Assembly: GCA_033439795.1 (NCBI GenBank)
Contig: JAUTDP010000007.1
Coordinates: 2,914,001-2,978,000, forward strand
Origin: Sordaria brevicollis
Taxonomy: Eukaryota > Ascomycota > Sordariomycetes > Sordariales > Sordariaceae
Length of the DNA stretch: 64,000 bases
Direction: 5' to 3'
In this document: positions 21,718 through 34,129 of the stretch, one piece after another
How positions within the stretch are numbered: position 1 is the stretch's first letter
Layout: the number at the start of each line of letters is the position of its first letter
Made by a program: the position numbers and the translations under genes
Notes under the pieces: generated by a model
Told to the model about the DNA's origin: nothing
The model's database searches: none
The model's input: only the letters and a program-made list of their open reading frames with translations

Positions 21718-22778
21718 TTAGTTGTCCTTGCCCCTCCGATCCTCGAAAACGTTGAGGCCGAGACCCTCAGAGTCAAGGAGCAGCCTGTTTCTGCCACCCT
21801 GCTCCTGGAGAATGTTGGCGATCGCACGCGCGTTCTCCAGCTTCTTCAACTCCACATACGACTTGCTCTTCTTGATAGCCTCACCGATGAGCTCAGCAGA
21901 GCGAGCCTCACCCTGGGCCTTGACCACCATAGCCTGCTTCTCTTGACGGGCCTTGTCGACGATGAATGCTGCGCGCTGCGCCTCTTGCTGTGCGACCTGC
22001 TTGGCCTCGACCGCCGCCGTGAATTCGGGAGAGAATGCGAGATGCTTCAATATGGTTAGCCAAAGAAATCCACGATACCAAAAGTGCACTGCGGGTTCGT
22101 ACTGTAAGCGAGACATCGTCGAGAAGGATGTTGAACCGGGCCGCGCGCCTTGACAGGTTCTCACGAACAAGCTTGGCAACCATCTCTCTCTGGGTGATCA
22201 GTTGACTGGCGTTGAATTGCGCAACAACGCTCTTGAGGACCTCGTTGACGATCGAAGGAAGGACGCGCTCATCGTAGTCGGTACCGAGGGTACGGTAGAT
22301 CTGAGGCAAAGCAGTGACTTCGGGTCTCGAGAGGACACGACAGGTAATGTTGACCATCTGCAAATCCTTGGTGCCGGTCAAGGAGGAGACGTTTCTGGGT
22401 TTCGCGCGGACATCGTAGGTAATGGGAGTCTCGAACCAGGGGATCATAAGATGGGTTCCTATTCGGATTGTCAGAGCGACGGGAATCCTTGCAAAATTGA
22501 AGCCGGGCGGCAAAAGTAGACGAACCTTCACCATAGATTTCCTTGCTGACACCATTAATCCTCCTATACTTGATCGCTCTGTGACCACCGTCGACGTTGA
22601 AGAGGGAGTTGGAAAGGACCCAGGCACCACCACCGAGAAGGGCAAAACCGGTCAACGCAGGACCCAAGCCGCGGGGAGGAATGGGTGGCCTGCCTCCGGG
22701 GAAACCACCGCCGCCACCACGGGCCCGGGCAGTTTGCTGAATCTTGTTCAGAATATCCTGGTATGGGTTTTTCGACAT
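21718..22778 (-). CDS. PHB2: Prohibitin-2, 3 exons
   Basis: Inner-mitochondrial-membrane scaffold subunit that forms ring complexes with prohibitin-1 and modulates m-AAA protease and cristae. Minus-strand exons 22526-22778, 22103-22458 and 21718-22044 give 311 residues. After a Gly-rich N terminus ([14 protein letters not shown] ... [12 protein letters not shown]) comes the hydrophobic anchor [21 protein letters not shown]. The SPFH/Band-7 domain follows: [84 protein letters not shown]. Then comes the coiled coil [20 protein letters not shown]. The first donor is GTTCGT, less usual, but the junction rebuilds EGTHLMIPW exactly. The second intron has a CTAAC branch site. Confidence 0.95.
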
Positions 22779-23674
22779 GCTGGGCTGTTGTGCGATAATA
22801 GGCGACCCAGTGGTGATTTGGAGTAGGATGCCTAGGTTGGTTGACAGAGGTGGGGAAATGGGGATGAAGTCGTCACGATAGCTTGCCCGAGCTTTTCGTC
22901 CTCAATGGTGAGCTTCGGAGCTAAGACCACTCGGCGACTCGCAGGCAGGATCGCAAGCGTGCGCAGTTGCTGGGGGCGGCGCATCACTAAAACCCACCTG
23001 CCATTTGCCTAACCTCCCCGCTGGCGCAACTTGACTTTACCGCCTGCCTCGCCTGGCCAAGCACAGACCATGCGCTCACGTGGGTCGTTCAGTTCCCGCG
23101 ACCTTGATGGGCTGGAGCTCGGGCCATGTACCCACCCCCGCGACGTAGCCCCTGCGTTTGAACAGACGGGAGGCTCCAATTTTTGACATCTGCAAATCCA
23201 GAACACCAAACTTCCACTTTCACTTGCAACCTCCAAGAGTTGACTCGATTCCCAAAACATCTTCCCCATTGTCAGAAAATCATCATCATCATCCGCACCC
23301 ATTCTCAACTCGACGGTATTTGGCAGCAGGCTTGGGGATTTGAAATTGAAGAGAAAGGCTCTAGAGGACCCCCATTGCTACGGTGTACCTCAGGTAGTCT
23401 TAACTACGACTGTGTTAAACTTCCATCTCATCCATCTGCCGAAGTTCGCTGTTCTTGCGCGGTCTCTATTGTTCTCATCGATCCATCCCCATACTTGGTT
23501 GCCCATTCCACCTGTCCAACATCTAGTTCGCTTGGTGATTCCCATCGATCAGCCCATACAGCTCGCAATCAAGCTCACGCAGCATTGTGCCTCTTCATCC
23601 TCAGTAGCGCGATTGCTTGAGGCTTTGCGCTTCGTACAACGGCTTCCAAGAGAAAGTGAACGCGTCGCATCACC
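22779..23674. other. Divergent promoter region, prohibitin-2 / CstF64
   Basis: About 900 bases shared by two divergent genes. The stretch includes pyrimidine-rich tracts and several short open frames without domain signals. No gene is supported. Confidence 0.5.
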
Positions 23675-24864
23675 ATGTCTTCCCGCCAGCCTTCACGTGT
23701 GGTGTTCGTGGGAAACATCCCCTATGGTACGCAAACAATGGCTCTTTCCAGGTCTGACAAAGACCATCATGTAAAGTCCACTTGCTGACCGAAATATGGA
23801 ATGCAGGCCTCACCGAAGAGCAGATAACCGAAATCTTTAGCGGTGCCGGACGCGTTCTCAACTTCCGCCTGGTTTATGATCGCGAGACCGGAAGGCCCAA
23901 GGGATTCGGGTTCGCAGAGTTTCCAGACTACGGTGCGCGCCCATCTGTTATATCCAGCAACCTTCTTCTGCGCGCACACGCTAATGAGTCTTCCCCGAAC
24001 TTCAGATTCCGCCGCATCAGCCGTACGAAACCTGAACGACCACGAGATTATGGGTCGCAAGCTGCGCGTCGATTTTAGCAACGAGACCGTCAGCGATGAA
24101 GACGGCGGTAGAGATCGTGATGGCGCGGTATGATAACCTAGGAAACTCTTCTTAACTTTGGCTTTCACGCACCAGTCACTGACCAGAATGGACCTATCTA
24201 GCCGAACCAGAATGCCTCCGGTGGCTACAACGCTCAACCTCCCAACGGGGGAGGCTACAACGCCGCTGCTCCCGCCAGCGCCCCTCCTCCTCCTGCTCTC
24301 GGCCCGTTGCCCCAGGGCAAAGATCTCCCTCCGGACGTCTCCTGCACCGACGCGATCTCCCGCACCCTCAATACCCTTCCCCCGGCGCAGCTCCTCGATA
24401 TCCTTCAACAGATGAAGACTCTGGCTACGAACGACCCTGCCAGGGCCACGGAGCTTCTCAACCAAGCGCCCCAGCTGAGCTACGCCGTCTTCCAAGCCCT
24501 TCTTATCATGGGCCTTGTGCCCCCGGACGCCATCACTTCGGTTCTCGAGAACCCGGGCGCCCCTGTCCCCGCCGCTGCTCCTCCTGCCCCGGTCGTTCCC
24601 AACCCCATGGGCGGTGCCCCGTACGGAGCTTATCCCGGCGCCACAGCAACACCGCCTGTTGCCCCCGGTCCCGTTGCCGGTGGTTATGCGCCGCCCGCCG
24701 CCGTTCCGGCTCCGGCTCCAGCCTTTCCTGCTGGACAGGATCCAGAGACGCTGATGCGTGCCGTGATGGAACTTCCGCAGGAGGTGGTCGACCAGCTGCC
24801 GGAAGCGGAGAGGCAGCAGGTTATTGCGCTCCGCGCTCAGATGACTGGTCAAAGTATGCGTTAG
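23675..24864 (+). CDS. Cleavage stimulation factor 64 kDa subunit (CstF64/Rna15), 4 exons
   Basis: RNA-binding subunit of the mRNA 3'-end cleavage and polyadenylation machinery. Exons 23675-23726, 23807-23932, 24006-24127 and 24202-24864 give 320 residues. An RRM spans about residues 8-86: RNP2 [13 protein letters not shown]1 [10 protein letters not shown], with [19 protein letters not shown] closing it. The hinge domain follows ([55 protein letters not shown]). A Pro/Ala/Gly-rich linker comes next, and the C-terminal CstF helix bundle ([21 protein letters not shown]) closes the protein. The RRM is interrupted by introns at Tyr-Gly and Tyr-Asp junctions, each restored in phase. It is convergent with the Mg2+ transporter gene. 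Confidence 0.93.
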
Positions 24865-25437
24865 AAACAACTTGTTTGATCAGGGGAGGAGATGGGTGGG
24901 GTCATGTTGTTTTCTCCCTCTCATCATGCATTCTTTGCTTGTATAGGTTTGGTCAGGCGTTATGGTGGCGGCGGTCGGTTTTATGGACATGCTAAATGGG
25001 AGCATTGCAAAAGGTTTAATAGAAAAGGGTGAATATCAATTAAAATTTGAAACAGCCACCCTGCTAGAAACTTTAGATCAGGTTGAAGAAGCTGGGGTTT
25101 CGTCAGTGTGAAAATACTATCATGGCTTTTAGCCGGTAATAGACATCTCTCTTTGAAAGCTGTAGAGGTGATGACGATTATGCCAATGCAATCCTGCGCT
25201 TTTCGCTTTTCATTCCAAAAATGATTATTTGTCTACCCAAACCATGCGGAAATGACTGACAGAATCGGCTTCTAAAACCCACAAAAACGCCGCAAGCTGT
25301 CCAACAACGCCATTCTTATCGGTGTATCTTAACTCATTCCCCTCCATATGTTCATAACTAGTCGTAAAACCCGTGTGACTTCATAAACAACCTCATGGGG
25401 TTTTTCCACTTTCGTTGGACTGGATCCTTCCTTTCAT
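24865..25437. other. Convergent 3' region, CstF64 / CorA transporter
   Basis: 573 bases between convergent stops, AT-richer than the genes. Nothing beyond expected 3' UTRs is visible. Confidence 0.5.
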
Positions 25438-28052
25438 TTATACAATCTGATACACCCGCTTCGCAATCAGATAGCAACCAAATCCAAACAACAACAGCCC
25501 TCCTGTGATGGCCATGAACCACTTCAGGTCGCCCTCGTTGCCCTGGCCGGGGACCCAGACGTTCATGCCCCAGAGACCGGTGACGATGTTCATGGGAAGC
25601 ACAATGGTACCCAAGACGGTGAGCCTGCCGAGCACGTCGGCCGTCTGCTCTTGTCGCTCGTTCATGCGGATGTTGATTTGCGCTAGGTAATTGGCGTGAG
25701 ATCGGGCGAGAATTCTTTTGATTAAGTGGCGTGTTAGTACTCTCAGATTATGAAAGATGAGCCCACCTGGGGAAATGGACTAAGACGACTTACTTCTCGT
25801 AATGGCTAAGGTTCGAAGTCATGGTCACAATATGATCCTGAATGTCACCCAAGTACAGGCCGATCTCCGACCGAGGCGCCACCTCCCAATGCTCGTTGCA
25901 CCGCTTTGCGAACCCCTTGATCACGTCTGCCTTGTTCCCGAGCAGCCTGTAGAGCGACATAACCTTTTTGCGGCAGTCACCCACTCGTCTGAGCATGTCG
26001 CGTCCGGATTCTGCTGAGCCATCGCCAGCCTCGGACTTTTCTCTGAGACTATCCGTGGACAAATTTGGGTCGTCTTCCGAGTGCAGTTTCAGGATAGCAT
26101 CGTCGATATCGTCGACTTCGTCTTCGATCTTCTGAATCAGGGGCCCGAAAACATCCGTGATGTCATCGATGATAGCGTACGATATCCAGTCTGAGGACAA
26201 AATGAGGTAGTCGCGCAGCTGACGGATGCGTCGCCGCACGTTGGCCGGGTGCGGCGTCAGGGAGAAGTGGAAGCTTAGAACACCCTCGCGGAACACAACC
26301 ACATACATGTTGACGGGCTCCAAAAAGTTGTCGCTTGTTGAATCCTGGTCGAAGGAGCGGTAGTTGACGAAGTAATAGTGCCGGAAAAGCTCAACCTTTT
26401 CGCGCGCTTCTTGGACCATGATATCCTCAGCTGTGAGAGGGTGGATGCCAAATGCCTTGGAGATGATCTTCATCTCTTGTTCAGTTGGACTATAGATATC
26501 CAGCCACCATACTGGTCGGTCTCCGTATTTTGGAGGCTTGCTTGGCTTTTCGGTTCCCTTTTCGGTCGGTGGCGACTTGGAACGTTCCGGCGACTTGACC
26601 TCTGTTGGCGTATGTTCCCCTGAGGTACGTTTCGATTCCGTGAATGTTGTTCCTGCATTCGAGCTACGATCTCTCCGAGCGTCAAAGTACCCTTGGGTAG
26701 TGGTCGCAAGCGATGGCTGGCGGCTTGGAATTCTTGGGTCACCGTTTTGACCTCCCAGCACTTCATCCAAGCCAATATGATGCTCTTCATCCTCATCTTC
26801 ATCGTCAGAGGAGTCTGAAAGAAGTGGCGGATCTGGCATGAATAGTTCCTTGAAGGAGCCTCCCGGCTGGACCAACTCTGAAATCGTCTGACTGTGGATA
26901 GTACTCTGGAACTCTTCATTGAAGTACGTGAAGCGGTATGGTGCTTCCTCCTGAGCTCGGTACCAGCCACGATGGATTGGGATTGGCCTCAGTCGACCAT
27001 TAATCAACTGAGGCTCTGTGATCTTCTTGGCGCGGCGCTCCTCACTTCTGCCCTCTTTCTCATATCTGCTCCATTCCTCCAGAATAGCAAGATCTGGCCA
27101 TTTGCCACGCCGCCTTCTCTTCATGCGATACGCACTGGGATCACGAGTGCGAAGGTCCTCGTCAGCAATTTCGGAGAGGCCGTCCTGAGGGAAGCACACG
27201 TCTTCCTCGGCTTGAAGTGCAATCGTATGCCGCCGTTCCAAGGATGGTCCCAAGTTGTCATCTTCATTCAACGTTCGCCTTCCAGGGGAATGTGGCAAGG
27301 AATCCATATCATCGCGTAACATGATGTCGCCGAAGCTCATACTCATATCCCGATCGGTCGCGCGCATAAGAGGGCTTCCAGGCACCGAGGGAGGATAGTT
27401 GACATTATAGCCTTCTGTGCCAGTTGCGCCGAGCGATGCCACTCGCTTCTTCTTGCTGCTGTCCCTGCTCGATTCACGACGACTGGCAACTGATGCTCTC
27501 CGCGCCGTGTCATTAGATCCATAACCAGTATAGCCTTCGCTCCTCTGAAAGACGGAACTGGAGAGCAGGGGCGCTCCTTCGTGCTCGTCTTCACTGTTGT
27601 TGCTGCTGGCCATCACTGTCTTGAGCCTGCTCGCGACCTGTGGCGTCGTTAAATGTGAACTCTGCGTCACCAACATCGAGGGCCGCCTGGGTCGTAGGAA
27701 TGGTTGTTGCTCTCTATGACAAGATTATAAGTAAGCATAGGCCAAATATGAATCTCCAATTGGTAGTAACTTACCTATGATCCAAAAGCGCCTCGCTATC
27801 AATGCTTGTGTTGCTAAAGTTGTTTCCAGGCCGCGAGTAGAAGCCATTTCTGGCTTCGGCAAGAACCTCGTCATTCATACTCTCCTGAACCAGATCCTCT
27901 GAGGGGACACCAAAAGACTTTCTTCTGTTCTTCTTTTTCTTGCCCGCTCTGTGGTTCTTTCTTCTCCGAGATGGTGTTTGAGGAGGCTGGCCCGCTGATG
28001 GCCCTGAGTTCGAGACTGAGGCATCGCGCCGTGGGGGGATGTTTTGATCCAT
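25438..28052 (-). CDS. CorA-family Mg2+ transporter of the Mnr2/Alr1 type, 3 exons
   Basis: Divalent cation (Mg2+) channel/transporter. Mnr2 works at the vacuole and Alr1 at the plasma membrane; the sequence does not decide which. Minus-strand exons 27775-28052, 25794-27713 and 25438-25714 give 824 residues. A long hydrophilic N terminus begins MDQNIPPRRDASVSNSG and has a basic SRRRKNHRAGKKKKNRRKS patch. The CorA cytosolic domain contains WWLDIYSPTEQEMKIISKAF, HPLTAEDIMVQEAREKVELF and a long stalk helix. Two C-terminal membrane segments follow: TM1 VLGTIVLPMNIVTGLWGMNV with the GMN selectivity motif, and TM2 WFMAITGGLLLFGFGCYLI. The protein ends VYQIV. The last intron has a CTAAC branch site and rebuilds SHYEKILARSHANYL. 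Confidence 0.92.
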
Positions 28053-29591
28053 TGTATCGGTCAGCAATTTGCGACTCGGTCGGTGGAGTTATATGTCCTG
28101 TAAAGCCCGTCTTCGATGAATCCGTCCGTGACTAGGTGGGTGGCTGGTGGATGATTGTTGGTTGGACTGGATGAATGGACCCCCCTCTGCCCAGCGAGCT
28201 AACAAGATAGAAAACCACGTTCCTGATCAATTAGTGGAACAAGGTGGCTTTAGCTCCGCGCAAGCTGAAAAGAGTTCCTCAGCAGATGAGGTTGTCGTAT
28301 GGGATTGAAAAAGCCGGTCTGTGCCTGGCGCAAAAAGTGTTGTGACCTTGGGATGAAAGAGATGACGTGAGTAAAAGGCAGTAGGCGTAGCACGGGCGCG
28401 ATGGCAACCCGGTCGCAATGCAGCAGGCGCCAGGCAGAGGACCTGGCTGGACTAGGATGACGGTAGGAGTAATAGGTAGCTCTCCGGTTTCAACGTCGCG
28501 CTCGAATCAGGTACGATGGATATTAATATCTTTTTGAAGGCAGTGCGACCAGGTGTTGTGGTCATTGAAGCCCTACACTCGGACGTGGGTATTGGCGATG
28601 AGGCCTCTTGAAAGGTGACGCCGTAGCACGAGAGGTACTGCTCAGAAGTAAGGTATCGAATACAGAAATGGGTATAATCAGTAACAGCGGAAGTATTGAC
28701 ACAGCTGAGGGACAGCTCTGCTTGGGGAACAGAATCGACGACACAAGAGCGAAAGTTCTTGAAACAGCGGGCTTCGATAGGATTGGAACAGACAATTCCG
28801 TCGAGCTATGACGGGCTTCCTGTGCCGGTGCAGTGCCTTCCTTGACCGCGACAAGAACGAAGATTTGACGACTTCCATTCCCGGTGATGTCAACCTAAAG
28901 CAGGGTTCCACTATACTGCTGCCGGTCAGCCGGTGATTGGACAGCTGTGTAACCATCACACCAACGTCGCTAACGGTCATCAAGTATCTTTGGAGCAAAA
29001 ACGCAGCATGATGCAGCTGTGAGCTGTTTGCAAGGTACTTCTCTATCATTATGCCCATCGGATAGGTAGGTCAACGGCTGTGGCCGCAGTGGGTGACCCT
29101 GACACGCAACTTCTCCGCTGTGGAGGGTGAAGACGGGAATCCCCAAAGCTTGATCAAGGCATCCGGCCTTTGCGATTCAACCGACAGGAGGTCCTCACGA
29201 ACGGATCGTGAATGGCTACGAGCGAAGTGTCATCAATCAGAAAAGTTATCCAGCTTGGCTCTTTGAAGCATATCTCTTCACGATGCCAATCACCGGGTTC
29301 TTCCGTGTAACCACCAGTGGAACTGAAGCTGTGTGGGTGTGAGTGCGGGTGCGCCTCCATGTCACCACAACCATGTGGATTCACGACCCTTACGACCCTG
29401 ATGAGTCCCTGAGAATCTATTACGGTTGTCTCTCGTGGTACCTGCAACCCAGTACCGTTTTGAGGGAAGCAGTCACACCGACAATCCCATGGAGATCCAG
29501 CAACGGACATACAGTATTTCTCCACCAAACCTAGGGATCTCTCTAGCACGTAAGCAACGATCGTTTCGGTTCGCGCCGTCGTTTTGGCTTG
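28053..29591. other. Region between CorA gene and the transposon block
   Basis: About 1.5 kb of normal composition with the CorA promoter at its left end. Open frames of up to 150 codons occur on the minus strand but have no recognisable domain and no ATG in good context. It ends with TTG (29589-29591) abutting the inverted repeat of the repeat block. Confidence 0.5.
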
Positions 29592-29618
29592 GGGCGTGTT
29601 CCAGTTTTCCAACCGTTG
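29592..29618 (+). repeat. Left terminal inverted repeat of the transposon block
   Basis: 27 bases identical to the reverse complement of 45942-45968 and preceded by TTG. Confidence 0.85.
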
Positions 29619-30471
29619 ATCCGTTTCCTATACAAATTTGACCCCTGTTGTTATTATGCGGTGTATATGCAGTTGATCACACTGCAGATGGCCAAAAGAA
29701 GACGCGAAGGATTTCAATTTATATTTTTTCGACTAAAGCCCCTATAAACCCCCTATAACCCCCCTATAAACGACAAATCGCCTACATCCAACCTAGCTAA
29801 CTTCCTAAAATAGTATCGTAAAGCGCTAAAGCTAATTAATCTAAATATACAAAAAAATAGTATATTTTTACTATTAATCGGGCTCGATAAGGGTATTACG
29901 TTGGCTAAAAACTAAACGGTCGAATATATTATTCAATATATTATTTTTACTTATAATAATAATAATACCTATAATAATACCCCTTCTTTATTTTACCGCT
30001 ATAAATAACCCTATCGAAATTTATAATCGAATACGATTATTTTTTATATAAATAATACTAACCGTTATTATTACGCTAACTTCTATATATACCTACGGTA
30101 ATTATAATACGGTATAAGGATTAATTTATATAAATCGATTAAAAGGAGAAGTAATTACTCGAAATACTCTTTATTATAATTAAGAATTAAAATTATTCAA
30201 TTTATACCGTATAAAATACTATTTGTTTATATAATTAATTAATTAGGTATTTCGAAATATTAATATCCGCGGTATAAAAGGGATATCCCTTAAATAAAAA
30301 TTTATAACCTTTTTATATATTTATAATTATAATAAAATTTATCGAAATACCGCGCATCGGTTTAATTATAGTACTATTACTATTAATCGAAACTTTAATA
30401 AGATTCTACGCACTATAATCCTTCTATATACTTAAATTATTATATAATTAAATTCTAATATAATATACGAA

Positions 30472-31040
30472 GATGTACTACAGGATAAAGCCTTTAATCG
30501 ATTCTTCCGAAATTATATTAGCGCTATCGATAAGACTCTAATATATACCCGGGTACCAACCGCTAAAGTTAACGTATAACGGGGTCGTAAAAATTATATA
30601 ATATAAAACGTATTTATTATAATCGGATTTAACGGTTTATTTACGTATATACTTCCGGGAGTAAAAAAATCGATATATAATTTTAAATTATTAAAATTAA
30701 CCTTCGATTCTAAATTTATAATACTGCCCGGGAAGTTTTACTTTAATAACGCGGGGTTCTACTTAATGCGCGGTATTTTTATACCCTATATTATTATATA
30801 ATACTATTTATTTAAATAGGAAAATAGGAAAGGGCGATTTAAAAATAGAAAAGAATTATATAATTTAAAGTATTCGAAATATCGTACGAAGGTAGAAATT
30901 ACTATCGGTAAAATAAAATAGCGGTTCAAAATCGTAAAATCGACGGTGTTAGAATATTTTATCGAAATGTAGTGCGATATTATATATATAATTACGGCCC
31001 TTTATAATTAAATCGAAAAAACCGACCTATATAGTCCAAA
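30472..31040 (+). pseudogene. Fossil HARBI1-like (DDE_Tnp_4) Harbinger transposase
   Basis: A single plus-strand frame can be followed for about 190 codons with stops only of type TAA/TAG. Motifs of the HARBI1/DDE_Tnp_4 nuclease appear in order. NYISAIDKTLIYTRVP matches the first-Asp block (GAIDGTHI). Then come IGFNGLFTYILPG (family: CDFDLRFTYVLPG) and FYFNNAGFYLMRG (family: YYLADAGY; the catalytic Asp now reads Asn). A KNRKELYNLKYSKYRT block corresponds to NxKELFNLRHSxxRN, and TIGKIK-RFKIVKST follows, where relatives have FGILKRRFPIL with the third acidic residue just before. Upstream sequence from about 29,990 probably encodes the N terminus but is too decayed to read. The enzyme would be inactive. 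Confidence 0.75.
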
Positions 31041-31593
31041 GGTCGATAATAATAATAATATTAATAATAATAAAAGTATCGCGAATATTATTATTAATAA
31101 ATTTAATAAAGAAGAAGGTACGATAAAAAGGGTAATAATTAAATAAAACGATTGTATAATAGATTTTAAGAAGAATTTATTAAAACGAATATAAATAATT
31201 TATAATAATTAGCGCTTTACGCGGGCGGTTTAAAAATAAATTAATCGTACGGTTAACCCCGCGTTAAAACGTATAAAAAGGAGGTGCGTATAATATTTTT
31301 CTTATAATAATAACCTTATAACCAAATTTTATTCAAATTTTAATATAATTATACTATTTTATTTACTAAATTATTTTAAATCGATTAATACTAATTATAT
31401 AAATTTTAGAATTGAATTAAAAGAGTAATTAATTTTGCAAAACCGACCCTATACGTAGGGTTAGGGTCTACGTTTTTAAGGTCGGGCGCCCGAGCCCCTA
31501 TATTTATACTATAATTATTAGCGGGCAAATACTCGAATGCCTAAATTATTAGATTTTTTTTACTAATTTTACTGGATTTTTTTACTCTATATA

Positions 31594-31732
31594 ATTAACT
31601 ACCAAAGCCTACTTTATAAAGTAGTAAAATTAGCCACTAAAGCCCACTTTATAAGGTAATAAAATTAGCTACCAAAGCCTACCTTATAGGGTAATAAAAT
31701 TGGCTACTAGAGCCCACCTTATAAAGTAATAA
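31594..31732. repeat. 35-bp tandem repeat, four copies
   Basis: Copies start at 31594, 31629, 31664 and 31699 and share the pattern ATTarCTACyArAGCCyACyT followed by TATArrGTAATAAA. A partial fifth copy begins at 31733. The units differ at transitions, consistent with RIP acting on a pre-existing minisatellite. Confidence 0.85.
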
Positions 31733-31959
31733 ATTAACTACCTTATACGGTTAAATTTAAAAATTTTTAAAAAAATAATAAAGTTATTATATTTTCCAAT
31801 AATAATAATAACGCGTCGAATTATAATAAACGTTCGTTACGATATAACTTTCCTACTATAATACGTACGAATATAAAAATAAAATTATTAGAATCGCATT
31901 AATGAGAGCTATTAAATAGTATTAAAATAATAAAATATTTCCTATAATTTTAAAAAAAA

Positions 31960-32690
31960 TTAATCTAAATTATTAAATCTATTTTCCTCCTTTTCGGATA
32001 ACGACTTCGGGTCGTATATAAGCTTATCCTCTAATATTATTTCTACGACGAAGTCCCTACCCGACGGTACGTTAATAAAAAAACGCGCTATAAATTTATC
32101 CTTCTTTAACCCCTTTAAAAATTCCCTTTTATTACCCCGAAATATATAGCGGTACGGCGAATTGTTTATTAATATAAGGAAGTAAATTTCGAAATTACGG
32201 TTATAAACCTACTTAAGAGCCGCCGCCGCCAAGGTAATAATAGGAATAATAATACTAGAAGGACCGGCTACAATAGTAAGAGAAGAGGAGAATATACTAT
32301 ATAATAAATATTTCCAAACGTTGGATATAAAGTCGGCCAATTTAACTATACTATTAATAGCGGTCAACCTCTTTTTTAATAATAATCGTATATAGGGTAA
32401 AACTTCCTTATTAATATTAAATATTAATTCCCTTATTAATTCCCTTCTCTTCTTCCCCTTCTCTTTTTTTTAGACTAATACCCCCTCAATTTCTTTAATC
32501 CCTTATTTATTTAACTACTCCTTTAACCGCTATTCTAATCGAATAATATATTTATTAATCGTTTAATCGAAGGTAAAAATCTAAGCGTATTCTTCGTAAT
32601 ATTCTAACGGTATTATCTTTAATTATAATGAACCCGGAAATTTATTTTTTAAAAAAGAATCCTATGTATCTTTACTAGCCTTAAATCGAA
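31960..32690 (-). pseudogene. Fossil reading frame of unknown function in the repeat block
   Basis: A minus-strand frame of about 240 codons is interrupted only by TAA/TAG stops. Reading those as Gln gives a continuous protein-like sequence. It starts with a charged coiled-coil-like region (TINKYIIRLE, RLKEQLNKQGIKEIEG, KKEKGKKRRELIREL). Then comes an ordered part with VLPYIRLLLKKRL, IVKLADFISNVWKYLLY, RGNKREFLKGLKKDKFIARF, NVPSGRDFVVE and LEDKLIYDPKSLSEKEE. The frame ends naturally with TAA near 31,970. It lies next to, and opposite in direction to, the Harbinger transposase, so it may be the second protein many Harbinger elements carry. I see no clear Myb/SANT signature, so function is left open. 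Confidence 0.55.
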
Positions 32691-32961
32691 CGGTCGATTT
32701 ATTAAAAAAAACCCCAATTTTTTAGAAAAACTTTACTTATAATTAATAATTATTTTTATAATTATTTTAGTAATTATATAATTAATTATACCCTTATTCG
32801 ATATTTGGCTATTTAATAATTAATACTTCCCTAACCTTAATAAAGGTCCTCTTTAATTAATTATTCGACTCCTTATAGAATATCCCCTATTTAATTATAT
32901 CCGCTAACGTAATTATAAATAATTTTTTTTAATCGTTTTACTAATATACGTTATTTTTACT

Positions 32962-32998
<37 letters not shown>

Positions 32999-33139
32999 GA
33001 AGTTAACGGGTCGATTAGCTATTAAATATTAAGGGGGGGTCGTAACCTTAATACGAGTTTAGAAATATTAAAGAATTTATTATTATTACTATCGTTATAA
33101 AGGGGGGTAATAATAATAGTATTAATAGCCGGGGTAAAA

Positions 33140-33740
33140 TTTACTCTCCTAAATTTATTAAATTTAAAAGGGATTTTAAATCGAAAGGGGGAATAAATTA
33201 TAATACTAATTATACCGCGGCTAATCCCGCCTTTACCTCTACCGTAACTAATACCCCAAATTAATTATAAAAGAGCGTACATAATAAAAGGACGGGGAAA
33301 AAGAAAGCGGGCAAATAGCCGGGTTATATACGTATAGCGGTTAATACGGCTAATATAAGGAGGGAAAATAAATTTATATTAATTAGGTAACGGGGTAATT
33401 AAACGGCGGTTAATAGCCGTAAAGCTAATAAAAAATTATATAACTATAATATTATATTCGAAGGTATTACTATAATTTAGTAATATAATACTAAAATTAA
33501 GGACGTTAATAAGGTTATCCTCTTATTTTATTAAAATTATTAAGTTACGTAGGCTATTATAAATAAAGTAGTCTAAGCTAAAAATATTATTATTAATATT
33601 ATTGATATTATTTATAAAATTAGAAATAAGGAGAAATATAGTAGGTAGGTAAAGAAAGTAAGTAAAGAATTAATAAAGGTATTAAAAGTATTAGTAATAG
33701 AAAATTCGAATTAATAAAAGTATAAAATTAATACCTATAT
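33140..33740 (+). pseudogene. Second fossil reading frame of unknown function
   Basis: A plus-strand frame with TAA/TAG stops only. It passes through a basic stretch (GRGKKKAGK), PGYIRIAVNTANIRREN, YNYNIIFEGITII, and a helical charged part (IIDIIYKIRNKEKYSRQVK, KVSKELIKVLKVLVIENSN). It could be a DNA-binding partner of a transposase, or part of another element. The signal is weaker than for the minus-strand frame, and family assignment is not possible by eye. Confidence 0.4.
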
Positions 33741-34129
33741 TTATACCCAATTTTACCCTATTCTATTCAATTCTACTCTATTCGACTCTATTTAATTAGG
33801 TATATTCAATTAAGTATATTCGATTAGGTATATTCGATTAGGTATTCGATTATACTTTCAATTAACTATTTTATATATTCTTCTATTATTATAAATAATA
33901 ATATAAATTAAAAGTATAATTACTATAATTTATTCGTTTATAATAATTACTATAATAAACTATTATTTATATTCTTATTAATATACCCCTTTAACCCTTA
34001 AAGTCTCTGCGCTCACCCAAATTAATAACTATACCTAGAAAAAAAATAGTAATTATACGGGCACGTAATCTAATTTCCCGGCTATTGAAATAATATCTCC
34101 GCTTATAAATAATTTTTAAAACGCCCATC

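Noticed and set aside
29154..29612. A 152-codon minus-strand frame ending at the transposon block
   Set aside because: It would start inside the terminal inverted repeat without an ATG and shows no domain, so I do not treat it as a gene cut by the insertion.
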